Of a stretch of 64,000 bases of DNA, positions 35,217 to 45,848 are shown in pieces. The notes below the pieces were generated by a model. That model was given only the letters and a program-made list of their open reading frames with translations, had not been told where the DNA came from and made no database searches. Position numbers and translations under genes: made by a program. Position 1 is the stretch's first letter; every line of letters starts with the position of its first letter. The DNA is taken from assembly GCF_039534975.1 (NCBI RefSeq), contig NZ_BAAAWH010000001.1:2170001-2234000 (forward strand), read 5' to 3'. The DNA is from Microbacterium terregens. Lineage in GTDB: Bacteria > Actinomycetota > Actinomycetes > Actinomycetales > Microbacteriaceae.

Positions 35217-36437
35217 TCAGCCGAAGCTGGGAGCGGAGCCCGGCACGCGACGCGAGGACAGCCCGGCGGCGCGCGCGCGCTCGAACGCGGCGGGAAGCGC
35301 ACCGATCACCGCGTCGACGTCCGCATCGGTCGTGGTGCGCCCCAGCGTCAGCCGCAGCGCGCTGCGCGCCGCACCCTCTCCGAGCCCCATCGCGCGCACC
35401 ACGTGCGAGGGCTCCGGTACGCCCGCCTGACACGCCGAACCGGTCGATACGGCGATGCCGGCGGCATCCAGCAGCAGCAGCAGCGAGTCGCCCTGTGCGC
35501 CGGGGAACACCAGGTGCAGATGTCCCGGAAGCCGCTCGGCGTCCGCCCCCGAGACCCGCAGCTCGGGGATCCGTCCGCGGAGCGCTGATTCGAGCCGGTC
35601 TCGCAGCGACCCGATCCGCACCGATTCGGACGCCAGCTCGCCGACGGCGAGCTCGGCGGCGACGGTGAATGCGGCGGCGCCCGCGGCATCCTGGGTTCCC
35701 GCGCGAAGCCCGCGCTGCTGGCCGCCCCCGTGCAGAAGAGGCTCGACGCGCGCCTCGCGCGCCACGACCAGCGCACCCACGCCGACGGGGCCGCCGAGTT
35801 TGTGAGCGGCGACGCTCATGGCCACCAGTCCGGCGCTGCGTGAGCCGGACGCGGCGCGCAGACCGCGGAACGACAGCGGAACATGGCCGAAGGCTCCGAC
35901 CGCGTCCACGTGCAGCGGCACATCCGCCTCGACGGAGGCAGCGGCCGCCTGAACCAGGGGCTGCAGCGTGCCGATCTCGTTGTTGGCGGCCAGCAGCGTC
36001 GCCACCGCGGCATCGCCGCCGCCCACCGCGCCGCGCCACGCGTCCAGATCCACGCGCGCGTCGCGATCGACCGGAACCCATTCGATCTCGGCCACCTCGT
36101 GCGCGTCCAGCCAGCCGAGCGTGTCCAGCGTGGCGTGGTGCTCCGCGAGCGGCGCGACGATCGCCGTGCGGCCCGTGGTCTCGCGGCGGGCCCGGTACAG
36201 GCCGGTGATTCCGAGGTTGACCGACTCCGTCCCGCCGGAGGTGAACACGACCTCGACGGGATCGCAGTCCAGCGCCGCGGCCAGACGCTCGCGCGATTCC
36301 TCCAGCAGCCGCCGCGCAGACTGACCGGCGGTGTGGATGGAGGACGCGTTCCCGACCGTCTCGGTCGCCGCCAACCAGGCGTCGCGCGCTTCGGCGCGCA
36401 ACGGCGTCGTGGCAGCGTGGTCGACGTAGACGACCAT
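35217..36437 (-). CDS. cysteine desulfurase (NifS/IscS family)
   Basis: A 406-residue PLP enzyme that removes sulfur from cysteine. The PLP lysine is Lys213 in SVAAHKLGGPVG; the N-terminal VDHAATTPLR and SGGTESVNL bind PLP. The persulfide-carrying Cys336 lies in the short loop STGSACQAGV, which ends the typical IscS-like lid. With mnmA directly downstream, its main job is probably tRNA thiolation, with possible Fe-S supply; SUF genes are not in the window. ATG 36437 has a GGGGGG ribosome site and is divergent from glgX. Confidence 0.94.
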   Translation of the reverse strand: MVVYVDHAATTPLRAEARDAWLAATETVGNASSIHTAGQSARRLLEESRERLAAALDCDPVEVVFTSGGTESVNLGITGLYRARRETTGRTAIVAPLAEHHATLDTLGWLDAHEVAEIEWVPVDRDARVDLDAWRGAVGGGDAAVATLLAANNEIGTLQPLVQAAAASVEADVPLHVDAVGAFGHVPLSFRGLRAASGSRSAGLVAMSVAAHKLGGPVGVGALVVAREARVEPLLHGGGQQRGLRAGTQDAAGAAAFTVAAELAVGELASESVRIGSLRDRLESALRGRIPELRVSGADAERLPGHLHLVFPGAQGDSLLLLLDAAGIAVSTGSACQAGVPEPSHVVRAMGLGEGAARSALRLTLGRTTTDADVDAVIGALPAAFERARAAGLSSRRVPGSAPSFG

Positions 36438-36477
36438 GGACCCCCCGCTCGAAGTAACCTGCGACTGCGTGCGTTAC

Positions 36478-36483
36478 TACTGT
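36478..36483 (+). promoter_or_regulatory. leaderless -10 element of glgX
   Basis: TACTGT, then AGAACGC and ATG at 36491 (7 nt). The 53-nt gap to the divergent cysteine desulfurase holds both promoters. Confidence 0.5.
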
Positions 36484-36490
36484 AGAACGC

Positions 36491-38578
36491 ATGGTTTCGC
36501 CCGATTCCCCCACCGCGCTCGCCCCGCGGTCGGGACTGCTCCGATCCGAGCTCGACGACCTCGGCGTCACGCTCGGGCCTGACGGCGGCACCTTGCGCGT
36601 GTGGGCGGAGAACGCGACCGAGGTGGAGCTCGTCCTGTTCGACGACACCGACCTGGACTGGATCACCGACACCATCCCGCTGTCGGCCGTCGACGGCGGC
36701 GTCTGGAGCATCACGACCGCACATCTGCACGCCGGGCGTCGGTACGCCATCCGGGTGGACGGTCCGTCCGGGGCGGGCAACATGTTCAATCCGGGCACCC
36801 TGCTGGTCGAGCCGTATTCCAAGGGGCTGGTCAGCGGCGGGTTCGAGGACTGGCGATCCGTGGTCATCGACGGCGGCTTCGACTGGGGCGGCGTCTCGAA
36901 ACCGGCGGTCCCGATGGACCGCACCGTGATCTACGAGGGCCATCTCAAGGGCATGTCGAAGCGGCATCCGCTGGTTCCCCCGGCCCTGCACGGGACCTAT
37001 GCGGGCTTGGCGCACCCGGCCATGATCGATCACTTCCTCACCCTCGGCGTCACGAGCATCGAACTGCTGCCGATCCAGGCGTTCGCGACCGAGCCGCGCC
37101 TGCTGCAGCACGGGTTGACCAACTACTGGGGCTACAACTCCCTGAACTTCTTCACCCCGCACGGTGCGTACGCCACCAAGGCGAACCGCCGCGAGGGGCC
37201 CGAGGCGATCCTGCGCGAGTTCAAGGGCATGGTGAAGCTGCTTCACGAGGCGGGCCTGGAGGTCATCCTCGATGTCGTCTACAACCACACCTGCGAGGAG
37301 GGCATCGGCGGCCCGCGCACCAGTCTCCGCGGCATCGACAACCGCTCGTTCTACCGACAGCACGAGGACGGCGTCTACATCGACGTGACCGGCTGCGGCA
37401 ACTCGCTCGACACGGCGACGGATGCCGCATCCCGCCTGGTGCTGGATTCGCTGCGCTACTGGGCCAACGAGGTGCAGGTCGACGGGTTCCGATTCGACCT
37501 GGCCGTGACCCTCGGACGGGATGCCGCGCACACGTTCACTCCCGATCATCCGCTGCTGCGCGCGATCATCGACGACCCGGCCCTGGCCGGGGTGAAGAAG
37601 ATCGCCGAGCCGTGGGATGTCGGCATGGGCGGCTGGCAGACCGGCAACTTCGGGGACGGGTGGCACGAGTGGAACGATCGGTACCGGGACCGCGTCCGCA
37701 ACTTCTGGCTCAGCGACGTCGACTACGCGCGGCGCGCGTCGACCGCCCCGGTGGGCATCGGCGGATTCGCGACGCGGCTCTCCGGCTCCTCCAACACGTT
37801 CAGCGCGGAGCGCGGCCCGCTGGCGAGCGTCAACTTCGTCACCGCCCATGACGGCTTCACCCTCCGAGACCTCGTGTCCTACGACGTCAAGCACAACGTC
37901 GGCAACGGGGAGCAGAACCGCGACGGGGCCGACACCAACCGCTCCTTCAACCATGGCGCGGAAGGCCCCACCTCGGACGAGGGCATCCTCGCCACCCGCC
38001 GCAAGGCGATGCGCAACATGCTCGGAACGCTGCTGCTGTCGGCGGGGGTGCCGATGCTCACCGCCGGAGACGAGTTCGCGCGCACGCAGCGCGGCAACAA
38101 CAACGCGTACTGCCACGACTCGCCGCTGACCTGGATGTCGTGGGAGCACGCGCCCTGGCAGGACGACCTGTTCGCGCACGTGCGGCGACTGTTGGAGCTG
38201 CGCCGACAGAACCCCGCCCTCCGGCCGATCCGGTTCGCGAAGCTCAACGAGCACACCCCCTCGGCCTCGGTCATGCAGTGGTACGACCAGAACGGCAAGA
38301 CGATGGCCATCGATCAATGGACCGATCCGTCGAACCGCACGCTCCAGTACGTCGCCGCCTCGACCCCGGAGCAGGAGGCGTTCAACCGCATTCTGCTGAT
38401 GGTGCACGGAAACGAGCATCCCGTCGATGTCACGCTGCCCGAGATCGAGGGCGTCTCGACGTTCCTCTCGCTGTGGTCGAGTGCGGACGAGACCCCCAGC
38501 GACACGCACGTCGAGTACCACCCGGGCCAGGTCGTATCCCTGACCGGAACGTCGATGCGGCTGTTTCGCACAGGGTAG
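36491..38578 (+). CDS. glgX: glycogen debranching enzyme GlgX
   Basis: A 695-residue GH13 isoamylase-type enzyme hydrolysing alpha-1,6 branches of glycogen or phosphorylase limit dextrins. An N-terminal CBM48 (VTLGPDGGTLRVWAENATEV) precedes the barrel. GH13 motifs are VYNHTCEEG (region I), DGFRFDLAV (nucleophile Asp), KKIAEPWDVG (acid Glu) and FVTAHDGFTLRD (stabilising Asp). It heads the glgX-glgE-glgB set, 62 nt before glgE. Confidence 0.95.
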   Translation: MVSPDSPTALAPRSGLLRSELDDLGVTLGPDGGTLRVWAENATEVELVLFDDTDLDWITDTIPLSAVDGGVWSITTAHLHAGRRYAIRVDGPSGAGNMFNPGTLLVEPYSKGLVSGGFEDWRSVVIDGGFDWGGVSKPAVPMDRTVIYEGHLKGMSKRHPLVPPALHGTYAGLAHPAMIDHFLTLGVTSIELLPIQAFATEPRLLQHGLTNYWGYNSLNFFTPHGAYATKANRREGPEAILREFKGMVKLLHEAGLEVILDVVYNHTCEEGIGGPRTSLRGIDNRSFYRQHEDGVYIDVTGCGNSLDTATDAASRLVLDSLRYWANEVQVDGFRFDLAVTLGRDAAHTFTPDHPLLRAIIDDPALAGVKKIAEPWDVGMGGWQTGNFGDGWHEWNDRYRDRVRNFWLSDVDYARRASTAPVGIGGFATRLSGSSNTFSAERGPLASVNFVTAHDGFTLRDLVSYDVKHNVGNGEQNRDGADTNRSFNHGAEGPTSDEGILATRRKAMRNMLGTLLLSAGVPMLTAGDEFARTQRGNNNAYCHDSPLTWMSWEHAPWQDDLFAHVRRLLELRRQNPALRPIRFAKLNEHTPSASVMQWYDQNGKTMAIDQWTDPSNRTLQYVAASTPEQEAFNRILLMVHGNEHPVDVTLPEIEGVSTFLSLWSSADETPSDTHVEYHPGQVVSLTGTSMRLFRTG

Positions 38579-38628
38579 GCGAGGGCGATACGGCGCGCCA
38601 TAGCCTGTCCTCCCGCCGGGGTGCGCGG

Positions 38629-38634
38629 TAGGTT
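38629..38634 (+). promoter_or_regulatory. leaderless -10 element of glgE
   Basis: TAGGTT, then CGAGAC and GTG at 38641 (6 nt). Confidence 0.55.
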
Positions 38635-38640
38635 CGAGAC

Positions 38641-40725
38641 GTGGTCACGACGACGCGCTCCGTGCGCACACGCCCCTGGCGAAGCGCCTCTCCGATCCCC
38701 ATCCGGGCGGCAGACGATGCGCCGCCGGAACGCATGACGGTGACCCCGCGCATCCCGATCGTCCTGCCCTCCCCCTCCGTCCCGGGCGGGCATTTCCGTC
38801 CCAGCGCATTCGCCGGCGAACTGGTCCCCTTCCGCACGACCGCCTTCCGCGAGGGCCACGATCGCATCGGGGTGCACGTTCGGCTCTACTCCCCCTCCGG
38901 GGATGAGTCGCTGCACCGTCTGCATCCGTTGAACGACGGATTCGACCGGTGGGAGACCACGATCGCACCCCTCGAACAGGGCGTCTGGAGCTTTCGGTTC
39001 GAAGCGTTCTCCGATGACTTCGCCACGTGGGAGCACGCGGCGGATCTGAAGATCGCAGCGGGCGTCGACCCGGCCGTGATGCGCGAGCTCGGCGCTCTGC
39101 TGTTCGACCGGGCCGTCGCCGAGAAGAGCCGGCCGATTGCCGAGCGGCGGCGCCTCGAGATCGCCGCCCACACCCTGCGTGATCCCGCCACGACCGACGC
39201 CGCGGCGCTGCAACTGGTCCGCGACCCGTCGATCGCAGCCTACTTCGCGGCCCGCCCGCTCACTTCGCTGATGACGCTCGGGGCCTCTCATGAGCTGCTC
39301 GTGGAGCGCGAGCGGGCAGGGGTCGGCGCCTGGTACGAGTTCTTCCCCCGCTCCGAAGGCGCTCGGCGTCTGAAGGACGGCACGGTCAAGAGCGGAACCT
39401 TCCGCTCGGCGGCGCGCCGACTCCCCGCCGTCGCTGGGATGGGCTTCGACGTCCTCTATCTGCCGCCGATCCACCCGATCGGCCGTCTCAACCGCAAGGG
39501 CCCGAACAACAGCCTCGACACGCGGCCGGGGGATCCGGGTTCACCGTGGGCGATCGGCTCCGACGAGGGCGGTCACGATGCGGTTCACCCCGACCTGGGC
39601 ACACTCGCGGACTTCCGCGCGTTCGTCCGCGCGGCGCGGGCAGAGGGGCTGGAGGTCGCCCTCGACTTCGCCCTGCAGGCGGCCCCCGACCATCCCTGGG
39701 TCACCGCTCATCCCGAATGGTTCACCACCCTGCCGGACGGCTCGATCGCCTACGCCGAGAATCCTCCGAAGAAGTACCAGGACATCTATCCGATCAACTT
39801 CGACAATGACCCGGAGGGGATCCGCGCAGAGGCGCTGCGCATCGTGCGGCACTGGATCGCCCAGGGCGTGAAGATCTTCCGGGTCGACAACCCGCACACC
39901 AAACCCCTGCAGTTCTGGGAGTGGCTGATCGCGACGGTCTCCGCGCAGGACCCCGACGTGGTGTTCCTCGCCGAGGCGTTCACACGGCCCGCTCCGCTGC
40001 AGGGCCTTGCCCTGGCCGGGTTCCAGCAGAGCTACACGTACTTCACCTGGCGCAACACGAAGATCGAGTTGGAGGAATTCCTCGCCGGCCTCGCCCACGA
40101 CACGGCGGATTTCCTGCGCCCGAACCTGTTCGTGAACACCCCCGACATCCTCACCGAGTATCTCCAGTACGGCGGCCGGCCGGCCTACAAGATCCGCGCG
40201 GCGATCGCGGCGACGGGAGCGCCGACGTACGGGGTGTACGCGGGCTACGAGCTGTATGAGAACGTCGCGCGGCCCGGTTCCGAAGAGAACATCGACAACG
40301 AGAAGTACGAGTACAAGTTCCGCGACTGGGACGCCGCCGAGGCACGCGGCGACTCGCTCGCCCCCTACCTCAGGCGGCTGAACGAGATCCGCCGCGATCA
40401 TCCCGCACTCGGGCAGCTGCGCAACCTGACGGTGCACTGGAGCGACGACGACGCCATCCTGGTCTACTCCAAGACCATCAGCGCCGAGCTGTCCCCGACG
40501 GGGCGCGCCGACACCATCATCGTCGTGGCCAACGTCGACCCGCACTCGGTGCGCCAGACGATGGTGCACCTGGACACCCGCGCGTGGGGTGTCGCGCCCG
40601 GCGAACCGTTCGAGGTCGAGGAGCTTCTGACCGGCCAGCGCTGGACATGGGCGGACCACAACTTCGTCAAGCTCGACGCCTTCCACGAACCGGTCCACAT
40701 TCTGCACGTGAAGGAGTCGCGATGA
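38641..40725 (+). CDS. glgE: alpha-1,4-glucan:maltose-1-phosphate maltosyltransferase GlgE
   Basis: A 694-residue GH13_3 enzyme that adds maltosyl units from maltose-1-phosphate to alpha-glucans, the actinobacterial trehalose-to-glycogen route. Family blocks are [45 protein letters not shown] (nucleophile Asp), [11 protein letters not shown] (acid Glu) and FVNTPDIL. Homology starts near [10 protein letters not shown]; the GTG used here adds about 35 residues, and ATG 38734 is a plausible shorter start, but the leaderless promoter favours GTG. The stop overlaps glgB. Confidence 0.95.
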   Translation: MVTTTRSVRTRPWRSASPIPIRAADDAPPERMTVTPRIPIVLPSPSVPGGHFRPSAFAGELVPFRTTAFREGHDRIGVHVRLYSPSGDESLHRLHPLNDGFDRWETTIAPLEQGVWSFRFEAFSDDFATWEHAADLKIAAGVDPAVMRELGALLFDRAVAEKSRPIAERRRLEIAAHTLRDPATTDAAALQLVRDPSIAAYFAARPLTSLMTLGASHELLVERERAGVGAWYEFFPRSEGARRLKDGTVKSGTFRSAARRLPAVAGMGFDVLYLPPIHPIGRLNRKGPNNSLDTRPGDPGSPWAIGSDEGGHDAVHPDLGTLADFRAFVRAARAEGLEVALDFALQAAPDHPWVTAHPEWFTTLPDGSIAYAENPPKKYQDIYPINFDNDPEGIRAEALRIVRHWIAQGVKIFRVDNPHTKPLQFWEWLIATVSAQDPDVVFLAEAFTRPAPLQGLALAGFQQSYTYFTWRNTKIELEEFLAGLAHDTADFLRPNLFVNTPDILTEYLQYGGRPAYKIRAAIAATGAPTYGVYAGYELYENVARPGSEENIDNEKYEYKFRDWDAAEARGDSLAPYLRRLNEIRRDHPALGQLRNLTVHWSDDDAILVYSKTISAELSPTGRADTIIVVANVDPHSVRQTMVHLDTRAWGVAPGEPFEVEELLTGQRWTWADHNFVKLDAFHEPVHILHVKESR

Positions 40726-42899
40726 AGACCACCGATGACCTGCTGGATGCCGTGGCCGAGGGTTCGCATCACGATCCGCACTCCGTTCTCGGTATTCACC
40801 GCGGCACCGACGCCGAAGGTGCTGCGGAGTGGACGATTCGTGCGCGTCGTCCACTCGCCCGCAGTGTGACCGCCGTCTTTCCGGACGGGACGCGAGTTCC
40901 CCTCGAACACGTGCGCGCCGGGATCTGGGAGGGCCAGCGGGCCGGCGAAGCCGGGCGCTACACACTGCTCGCCACGTATGACGAGGGCCCCGACCACACC
41001 GCCGAAGACCCGTATCGCTTCGCGCCCGCGATCGGCGAACTCGACCTGCACCTGATCCGCGAAGGCCGGCATGAACAGCTCTGGCGCGTGCTCGGCGCCC
41101 ATGTGCGCGAGCTCGACGGCTCGCTCGGCACATCTTTCACGGTGTGGGCCCCGAACGCTCGAGCGGTCCGTGTCGTCGGCGATTTCAATGGCTGGGACGG
41201 TCCCTCTCACGCCATGCGGTCCATGGGCGGCAGCGGGGTCTGGGAGCTGTTCATCCCGGGCATCGGCGTCGGCGCGACGTACAAGTTTCAGCTGCTCTCG
41301 CGAAACGGCGACTGGGTTCTCAAGGCGGATCCGATGGCTCGATACGCAGAGGTACCCCCGGCGACAGCATCCGTCGTCACCGAGTCGTCCTACACCTGGT
41401 CGGATTCCGCATGGATGACGCAGCGGGCCAAGACGCAGCCCGTGTCGCAGCCGATGTCGATCTACGAGGTTCACTTCGGCTCGTGGCGCCCTGGGCTGTC
41501 ATACCGGGACGGCGCCGATCAGCTCATCGAGTACGTGACCGCGCAGGGATTCACCCACATCGAGTTCCTGCCGCTCGCCGAGCACCCGTTCGGCGGGTCC
41601 TGGGGATACCAGGTCACCGGCTACTACGCACCGACCAGCCGCTTCGGCACGCCCGACGACCTGCGGTATCTGATCGACCGTCTGCACCAGGCCGGTATCG
41701 GGGTCATCATGGACTGGGTCCCCGGGCACTTCCCCAAGGACGCGTTCGCCCTGGCCCGGTTCGACGGCGAGCCGCTCTACGAGCACTCTGATCCGCGCCG
41801 CGGAGAGCACCGCGAGTGGGGCACGTACATCTTCGACTACGGCCGCAGCGAAGTGCGCAACTTCCTCGTCGCGAATGCGCTGTACTGGTACGAGGAGTTC
41901 CATGTCGATGGGCTGCGGGTGGACGCGGTCGCATCGATGCTCTACCTGGACTACTCCCGTGAGGCCGGCGAGTGGGCACCGAACGTGCACGGCGGACGCG
42001 AGAACCTCGAGGCGATCCACTTCCTGCAGGAGGTGACGGCCACCTCGTACAAGCGCTATCCCGGTATCGCCATGATCGCTGAGGAGTCAACCAGTTTTCC
42101 CGGTGTCACCGCGCCGACCAACCAGGCGGGCCTCGGTTTCGGCTTCAAGTGGAACATGGGCTGGATGAACGACTCGTTGCAGTACATCTCACGCGATCCG
42201 ATGTACCGCTCGCACCACGAGGGCGAGCTCTCGTTCTCGTTCGTCTACGCGTTCACCGAGAACTTCGTGCTGCCTGTCAGCCATGACGAGGTGGTGCACG
42301 GCAAGGGCAGCCTGTTCTCGCGGATGCCCGGCGACCACTGGCAGAAACTCGCGAACATGCGCGCGTTCCTGGCGTACATGTGGGGCCACCCCGGCAAGCA
42401 GCTGCTGTTCATGGGCCAGGAGTTCGGTCAGCTCTCCGAGTGGGCCGAGGGGCGCGGCCTGGACTGGTGGATCCTCGATCAGCCTTCCCACGCCGGCCTG
42501 CAGAGCTTCGTCGCCACGCTCAACCGGGTGTACCGCGACAACTCCGCACTGTGGGCGCGCGACAACGACGGGAGCGCCTTCTCGAGGCTGGGCGGCCCGA
42601 CGTGGAACCCCAACGTCGTCGCGTTCACTCGTCGCGACTGGCACGGCAACACGGTGGCCGTCATCTGCAACTTCTCCGGCGTCCCGGTGTACTCCTACGC
42701 TCTCGACCTGCCCGCGGCGGGTGTATGGCACGAGATCCTCAACACGGACGCACAGGAGTACGGCGGTTCCGGCGTCGGCAACATGGGCGTGGTGCGCGCG
42801 GACGAATCCGGTCGCGCGACGATGGTGCTGCCGCCTCTGGGCGTGCTGTGGCTGCGCCACGACCCGGACGCGCACATCCCCTCGCCGACGCGGGGCTGA
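40722..42899 (+). CDS. glgB: 1,4-alpha-glucan branching enzyme GlgB
   Basis: A 725-residue GH13_9 branching enzyme that creates alpha-1,6 links in glycogen. An N-terminal and a CBM48 module ([23 protein letters not shown]) precede the barrel. GH13 signatures are [28 protein letters not shown] (nucleophile Asp), [11 protein letters not shown] (acid Glu) and [16 protein letters not shown] 40722 overlaps the glgE stop (ATGA) with AAGGAG upstream, so it is coupled to glgE, its functional partner in building branched alpha-glucan. Confidence 0.97.
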   Translation: MKTTDDLLDAVAEGSHHDPHSVLGIHRGTDAEGAAEWTIRARRPLARSVTAVFPDGTRVPLEHVRAGIWEGQRAGEAGRYTLLATYDEGPDHTAEDPYRFAPAIGELDLHLIREGRHEQLWRVLGAHVRELDGSLGTSFTVWAPNARAVRVVGDFNGWDGPSHAMRSMGGSGVWELFIPGIGVGATYKFQLLSRNGDWVLKADPMARYAEVPPATASVVTESSYTWSDSAWMTQRAKTQPVSQPMSIYEVHFGSWRPGLSYRDGADQLIEYVTAQGFTHIEFLPLAEHPFGGSWGYQVTGYYAPTSRFGTPDDLRYLIDRLHQAGIGVIMDWVPGHFPKDAFALARFDGEPLYEHSDPRRGEHREWGTYIFDYGRSEVRNFLVANALYWYEEFHVDGLRVDAVASMLYLDYSREAGEWAPNVHGGRENLEAIHFLQEVTATSYKRYPGIAMIAEESTSFPGVTAPTNQAGLGFGFKWNMGWMNDSLQYISRDPMYRSHHEGELSFSFVYAFTENFVLPVSHDEVVHGKGSLFSRMPGDHWQKLANMRAFLAYMWGHPGKQLLFMGQEFGQLSEWAEGRGLDWWILDQPSHAGLQSFVATLNRVYRDNSALWARDNDGSAFSRLGGPTWNPNVVAFTRRDWHGNTVAVICNFSGVPVYSYALDLPAAGVWHEILNTDAQEYGGSGVGNMGVVRADESGRATMVLPPLGVLWLRHDPDAHIPSPTRG

Positions 42900-42902
42900 A
42901 CC

Positions 42903-43844
42903 CTAGAACAGCAGGGAGGCAAGGCGACTGCGCGCGCGAATCACGCGCGGATCAGCGTCGCCGGTCAGGGCGAACAGCTCGAGGAGTCGCTCGCGCACGG
43001 GCGTGCGCTCGTCCGAAGGCAGGGCGGCGAACAGATCCAGCAGGCGCTCGAACGCATCCTCCACGTGCCCGCCGGTCACATCGAGGTCGGCGACGGCGAA
43101 CTGCGCGTTCAGGTCGGTCGGAGCCGCGGCCGCAGCGGCGCGCGCCTCTTTCGGGTCCACGCCCTGCACCCGGTTCAGAAGCTTCACCTGTCCGAGGCCC
43201 GCGCGTGCGTCCTCGTCCCGGGGGTTCTCGGCCAGAGCCTTCTCGTACGCGGCGATGGCACGGGCGTAGTCGCCCGCCTCGATCGCGTCGAATGCCTCGG
43301 CGTGCAGCGGAGGCAGCGGAGGCTCGACGGGCGCAGCGTCCTCCTCGGCATCATCGTCTGCCGCGTCGACCTCGAGCGTTCCGGTGACGCCGTTCTGGGC
43401 GGCCAGCTGCAGCAGCTGGGCGAAGACCTCGCGAACCTGCTCCTCCGGTACGGCACCGGTGAACAGCGGGACCGGCTGACCGGCGACCAGGGCGACCACG
43501 AGCGGGATCGACTGGGCACGGAACGCCTGGGAGAGCTGCGGGTTGGCATCCACGTCCACTTTGGCCAGGACGAGGCGGCCGCCCAGTTCGGTGACGACGC
43601 GCTCCAGGATGGGGCTCAGCTGCTTGCAGGGTCCGCACCACTCGGCCCAGAGGTCGATGACCACCGGAACCGTGCGCGAGAGCTCGAGCACCTGCGGGAA
43701 CGTCTCGTCGGTGACGTCCATCACGAGCGACCCGGACACCGGCGATGCGGCCTCCGTTCCGGCCGCGACGGGTGCGGGCCGATTGCGGAGTGCAGAAAGG
43801 TCGACGGCGCCGCGCAACGCGGCACCCGGGTTCGCGTCGGTCAA
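42903..43844 (-). CDS. thioredoxin-TPR co-chaperone-like protein (CnoX/YbbN family)
   Basis: A 313-residue protein: a thioredoxin domain (residues ~42-150) with active-site WCGPC (Cys70, Cys73), then an acidic linker and helical TPR-like repeats (AEAFDAIEAGDYARAIAAYEKALAENP). E. coli CnoX lacks the two-cysteine site and acts as a chlorine-activated holdase; here both cysteines are present, so thiol-disulfide exchange is likely retained. The TTG start at 43844 overlaps the stop of the upstream membrane-protein gene (TTGA), showing coupling. Confidence 0.88.
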   Translation of the reverse strand: MTDANPGAALRGAVDLSALRNRPAPVAAGTEAASPVSGSLVMDVTDETFPQVLELSRTVPVVIDLWAEWCGPCKQLSPILERVVTELGGRLVLAKVDVDANPQLSQAFRAQSIPLVVALVAGQPVPLFTGAVPEEQVREVFAQLLQLAAQNGVTGTLEVDAADDDAEEDAAPVEPPLPPLHAEAFDAIEAGDYARAIAAYEKALAENPRDEDARAGLGQVKLLNRVQGVDPKEARAAAAAAPTDLNAQFAVADLDVTGGHVEDAFERLLDLFAALPSDERTPVRERLLELFALTGDADPRVIRARSRLASLLF

Positions 43845-45673
43845 CTGATCACCTTTGCATCGAGGATTTCGGAGCCGTAGCCGAGCAGGCGGATCTTCTC
43901 CGAAGACCCCTGACCGGGAACGTAGAAGAACAGCTGGTCGCTGAACGTCGTCGTGAAGCCGGTCGCGGACTGCTCCGCACCGGCCAGCGTCTTGACCGTC
44001 GGATTGCTGTCCAGCTTGATGACCGCGTCGGCGTTCGTCGGCTGGACGGTATCGACCTCGTTCATGTTGATCGCCACGATAGCGCCGCTCTCCAGCGTGG
44101 CCAACGCGAGCGGCGGGTGCGAGCCGGGCATGGACTCGAAGGAGAGGCTTCCCGTGGATGCGGCCGTGGTGTTGAACTCGGCGAGCCGCTGATCGCGGTC
44201 AGCGGCGACGCTCGCGCGGAACTGGTCGCCCTCGGCCTCGAACTGGCCGTAGAACTTGCTGGCCTCACCGTTGTTGATGATGTCCGCATACGCGGCGGCG
44301 AGCTGATCCGGCGGCATGACCAGGAACGACGAGTCCGGGGGGACCTGGGTCGCGCCCACGTAGGCGGGAGCGAGGTCCGGCATCTGCGTGGCCGCTTCGA
44401 GGCTGGACAGGTAGGTGAGCTTGTACGGCTCCCACGCATCCGCCTGGGTCATCAGCATGATGCTCGCCGTCTTGTCCGCCTCGTTGTTCACGACGGCCAT
44501 CACCGAACGCGGCCAGTCGTCATACGCCTGCGGAAGGACGATCTCGAGCGGCTTCATCGGGATCGCGGCCGGTGCCTTGTAGTCGGCGATCGCGCCGCGC
44601 AGCGTGTAGTTGGTCGTCCGCTCGGCGAGCACCGCGCCCGTCAGCCGGGTTGCGGCCAGCGCAGGATCCAAAGTCGCATCGGCGTCGGCTGCCGTCGAGG
44701 CGATTCGGGCGATGATCCGCTCCGCCTGGGCCTCGGTGACGGCCGGGGCCTGCTGGCCCTCCGGAACGATCACGGTCGCCGTCGGAGTCGGCGTCGCACT
44801 CCCCGCCATCTGCGGCCACGAATCGGCCGAGCATCCCGCGAACAGCAGCGCCGAGACCGCGACGGCAGGGATGACGGCGAAGGCGCGACGCCCGGACGTC
44901 ACGGAACGACGGGTGGGAGTCGCGCTGATGACGCCCTTCTTCGAGCCCTCCACGGCCAGGTCGATCGGCTCGGTGACCGCGAGTGGCAGCCCCTTGCGGC
45001 GAGGGCCACGCGACCGGCGCGCGTGACGGATGCCGAGGATGTAGAGGAAGACACCGATCGCCATCAGGATGCCGCCGGCGACGATGAGCGGACCGGCCAA
45101 GGGGGTGGCGCTGGCGATCGGCCACGACAGGGTGACCTTCGACGGCGCCGCCTCGATCCCGTCCGACGCCACCAGCACGCTCATGTCTTCCGGAAGCTGA
45201 AGCGGTGCGATCAGGAGGTCCTCCTGCTGGAACTCGTCCAGCCACAGGTCCGACCCCACCGGACTGTGCGCGGCCGCGCTCGCCTCGGGTTCGGATGCCG
45301 AAGCGTCGCCTTCGACCGCGTCGGCCTCTGCCGCGTCGTCCTCTGCCACCGCGGGCTCGATCGTCGTCGAGACGATCGCGCCGCTCTTGTTCAGTGACAC
45401 CTCGTTGTACGTCGTATCAGCCAGCCAGGCCTTCATGTCGGCGCTGCGGCCATACGCTGCGAAGATCTCACCGTCGCCCTGCGCGCGCAGTGTCTGGGCA
45501 CCCGGAACCATGTTCAGCACGTCGCCGTCGATCATGAGATAAGGCGCCTCTTCGGAGACCGAGATCGCCGCCGTTTCCGTCTTCGGACCTTGGAAGACGG
45601 TGCGTTGGGCGATGCCTGCCCCGATCATCACGGCGGCGAGAACGAACGCCGCTACGGCCCACACGAAACGCAC
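43841..45673 (-). CDS. large envelope protein with internal lipobox, function unknown
   Basis: A 610-residue protein. A first membrane segment (residues 3-22) and an extracytoplasmic domain of about 170 residues with an Asp/Glu/Ala-rich stretch lead to a second segment (192-215) and a basic cytosolic loop (RHARRSRGPRRK). A third segment, AFAVIPAVAVSALLFAGC, ends as a lipobox with Cys281. The remaining 330 residues are a secreted-type domain after a Thr/Pro linker. It looks like a membrane protein fused to a lipoprotein. GTG 45673 has GGAGAGG upstream. Relatives exist in Microbacteriaceae, sometimes labelled DUF8094; no activity is known. Confidence 0.75.
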   Translation of the reverse strand: MRFVWAVAAFVLAAVMIGAGIAQRTVFQGPKTETAAISVSEEAPYLMIDGDVLNMVPGAQTLRAQGDGEIFAAYGRSADMKAWLADTTYNEVSLNKSGAIVSTTIEPAVAEDDAAEADAVEGDASASEPEASAAAHSPVGSDLWLDEFQQEDLLIAPLQLPEDMSVLVASDGIEAAPSKVTLSWPIASATPLAGPLIVAGGILMAIGVFLYILGIRHARRSRGPRRKGLPLAVTEPIDLAVEGSKKGVISATPTRRSVTSGRRAFAVIPAVAVSALLFAGCSADSWPQMAGSATPTPTATVIVPEGQQAPAVTEAQAERIIARIASTAADADATLDPALAATRLTGAVLAERTTNYTLRGAIADYKAPAAIPMKPLEIVLPQAYDDWPRSVMAVVNNEADKTASIMLMTQADAWEPYKLTYLSSLEAATQMPDLAPAYVGATQVPPDSSFLVMPPDQLAAAYADIINNGEASKFYGQFEAEGDQFRASVAADRDQRLAEFNTTAASTGSLSFESMPGSHPPLALATLESGAIVAINMNEVDTVQPTNADAVIKLDSNPTVKTLAGAEQSATGFTTTFSDQLFFYVPGQGSSEKIRLLGYGSEILDAKVIS

Positions 45674-45848
45674 AGAACACCTCTCCGGGCCCACAAGAGA
45701 GTGCTGCGGGCCGCCTACTCGACATTCCAGACTAGCGATAACGACCTGAAAGTCCTCCGGGAGGCGCCAATCCCGGCCTCGACGCCATCGTGTGCTTATC
45801 CTGACCTGACAGGGTCGACGGCCACGTCGAGAGAGGCTGGATCACCAC

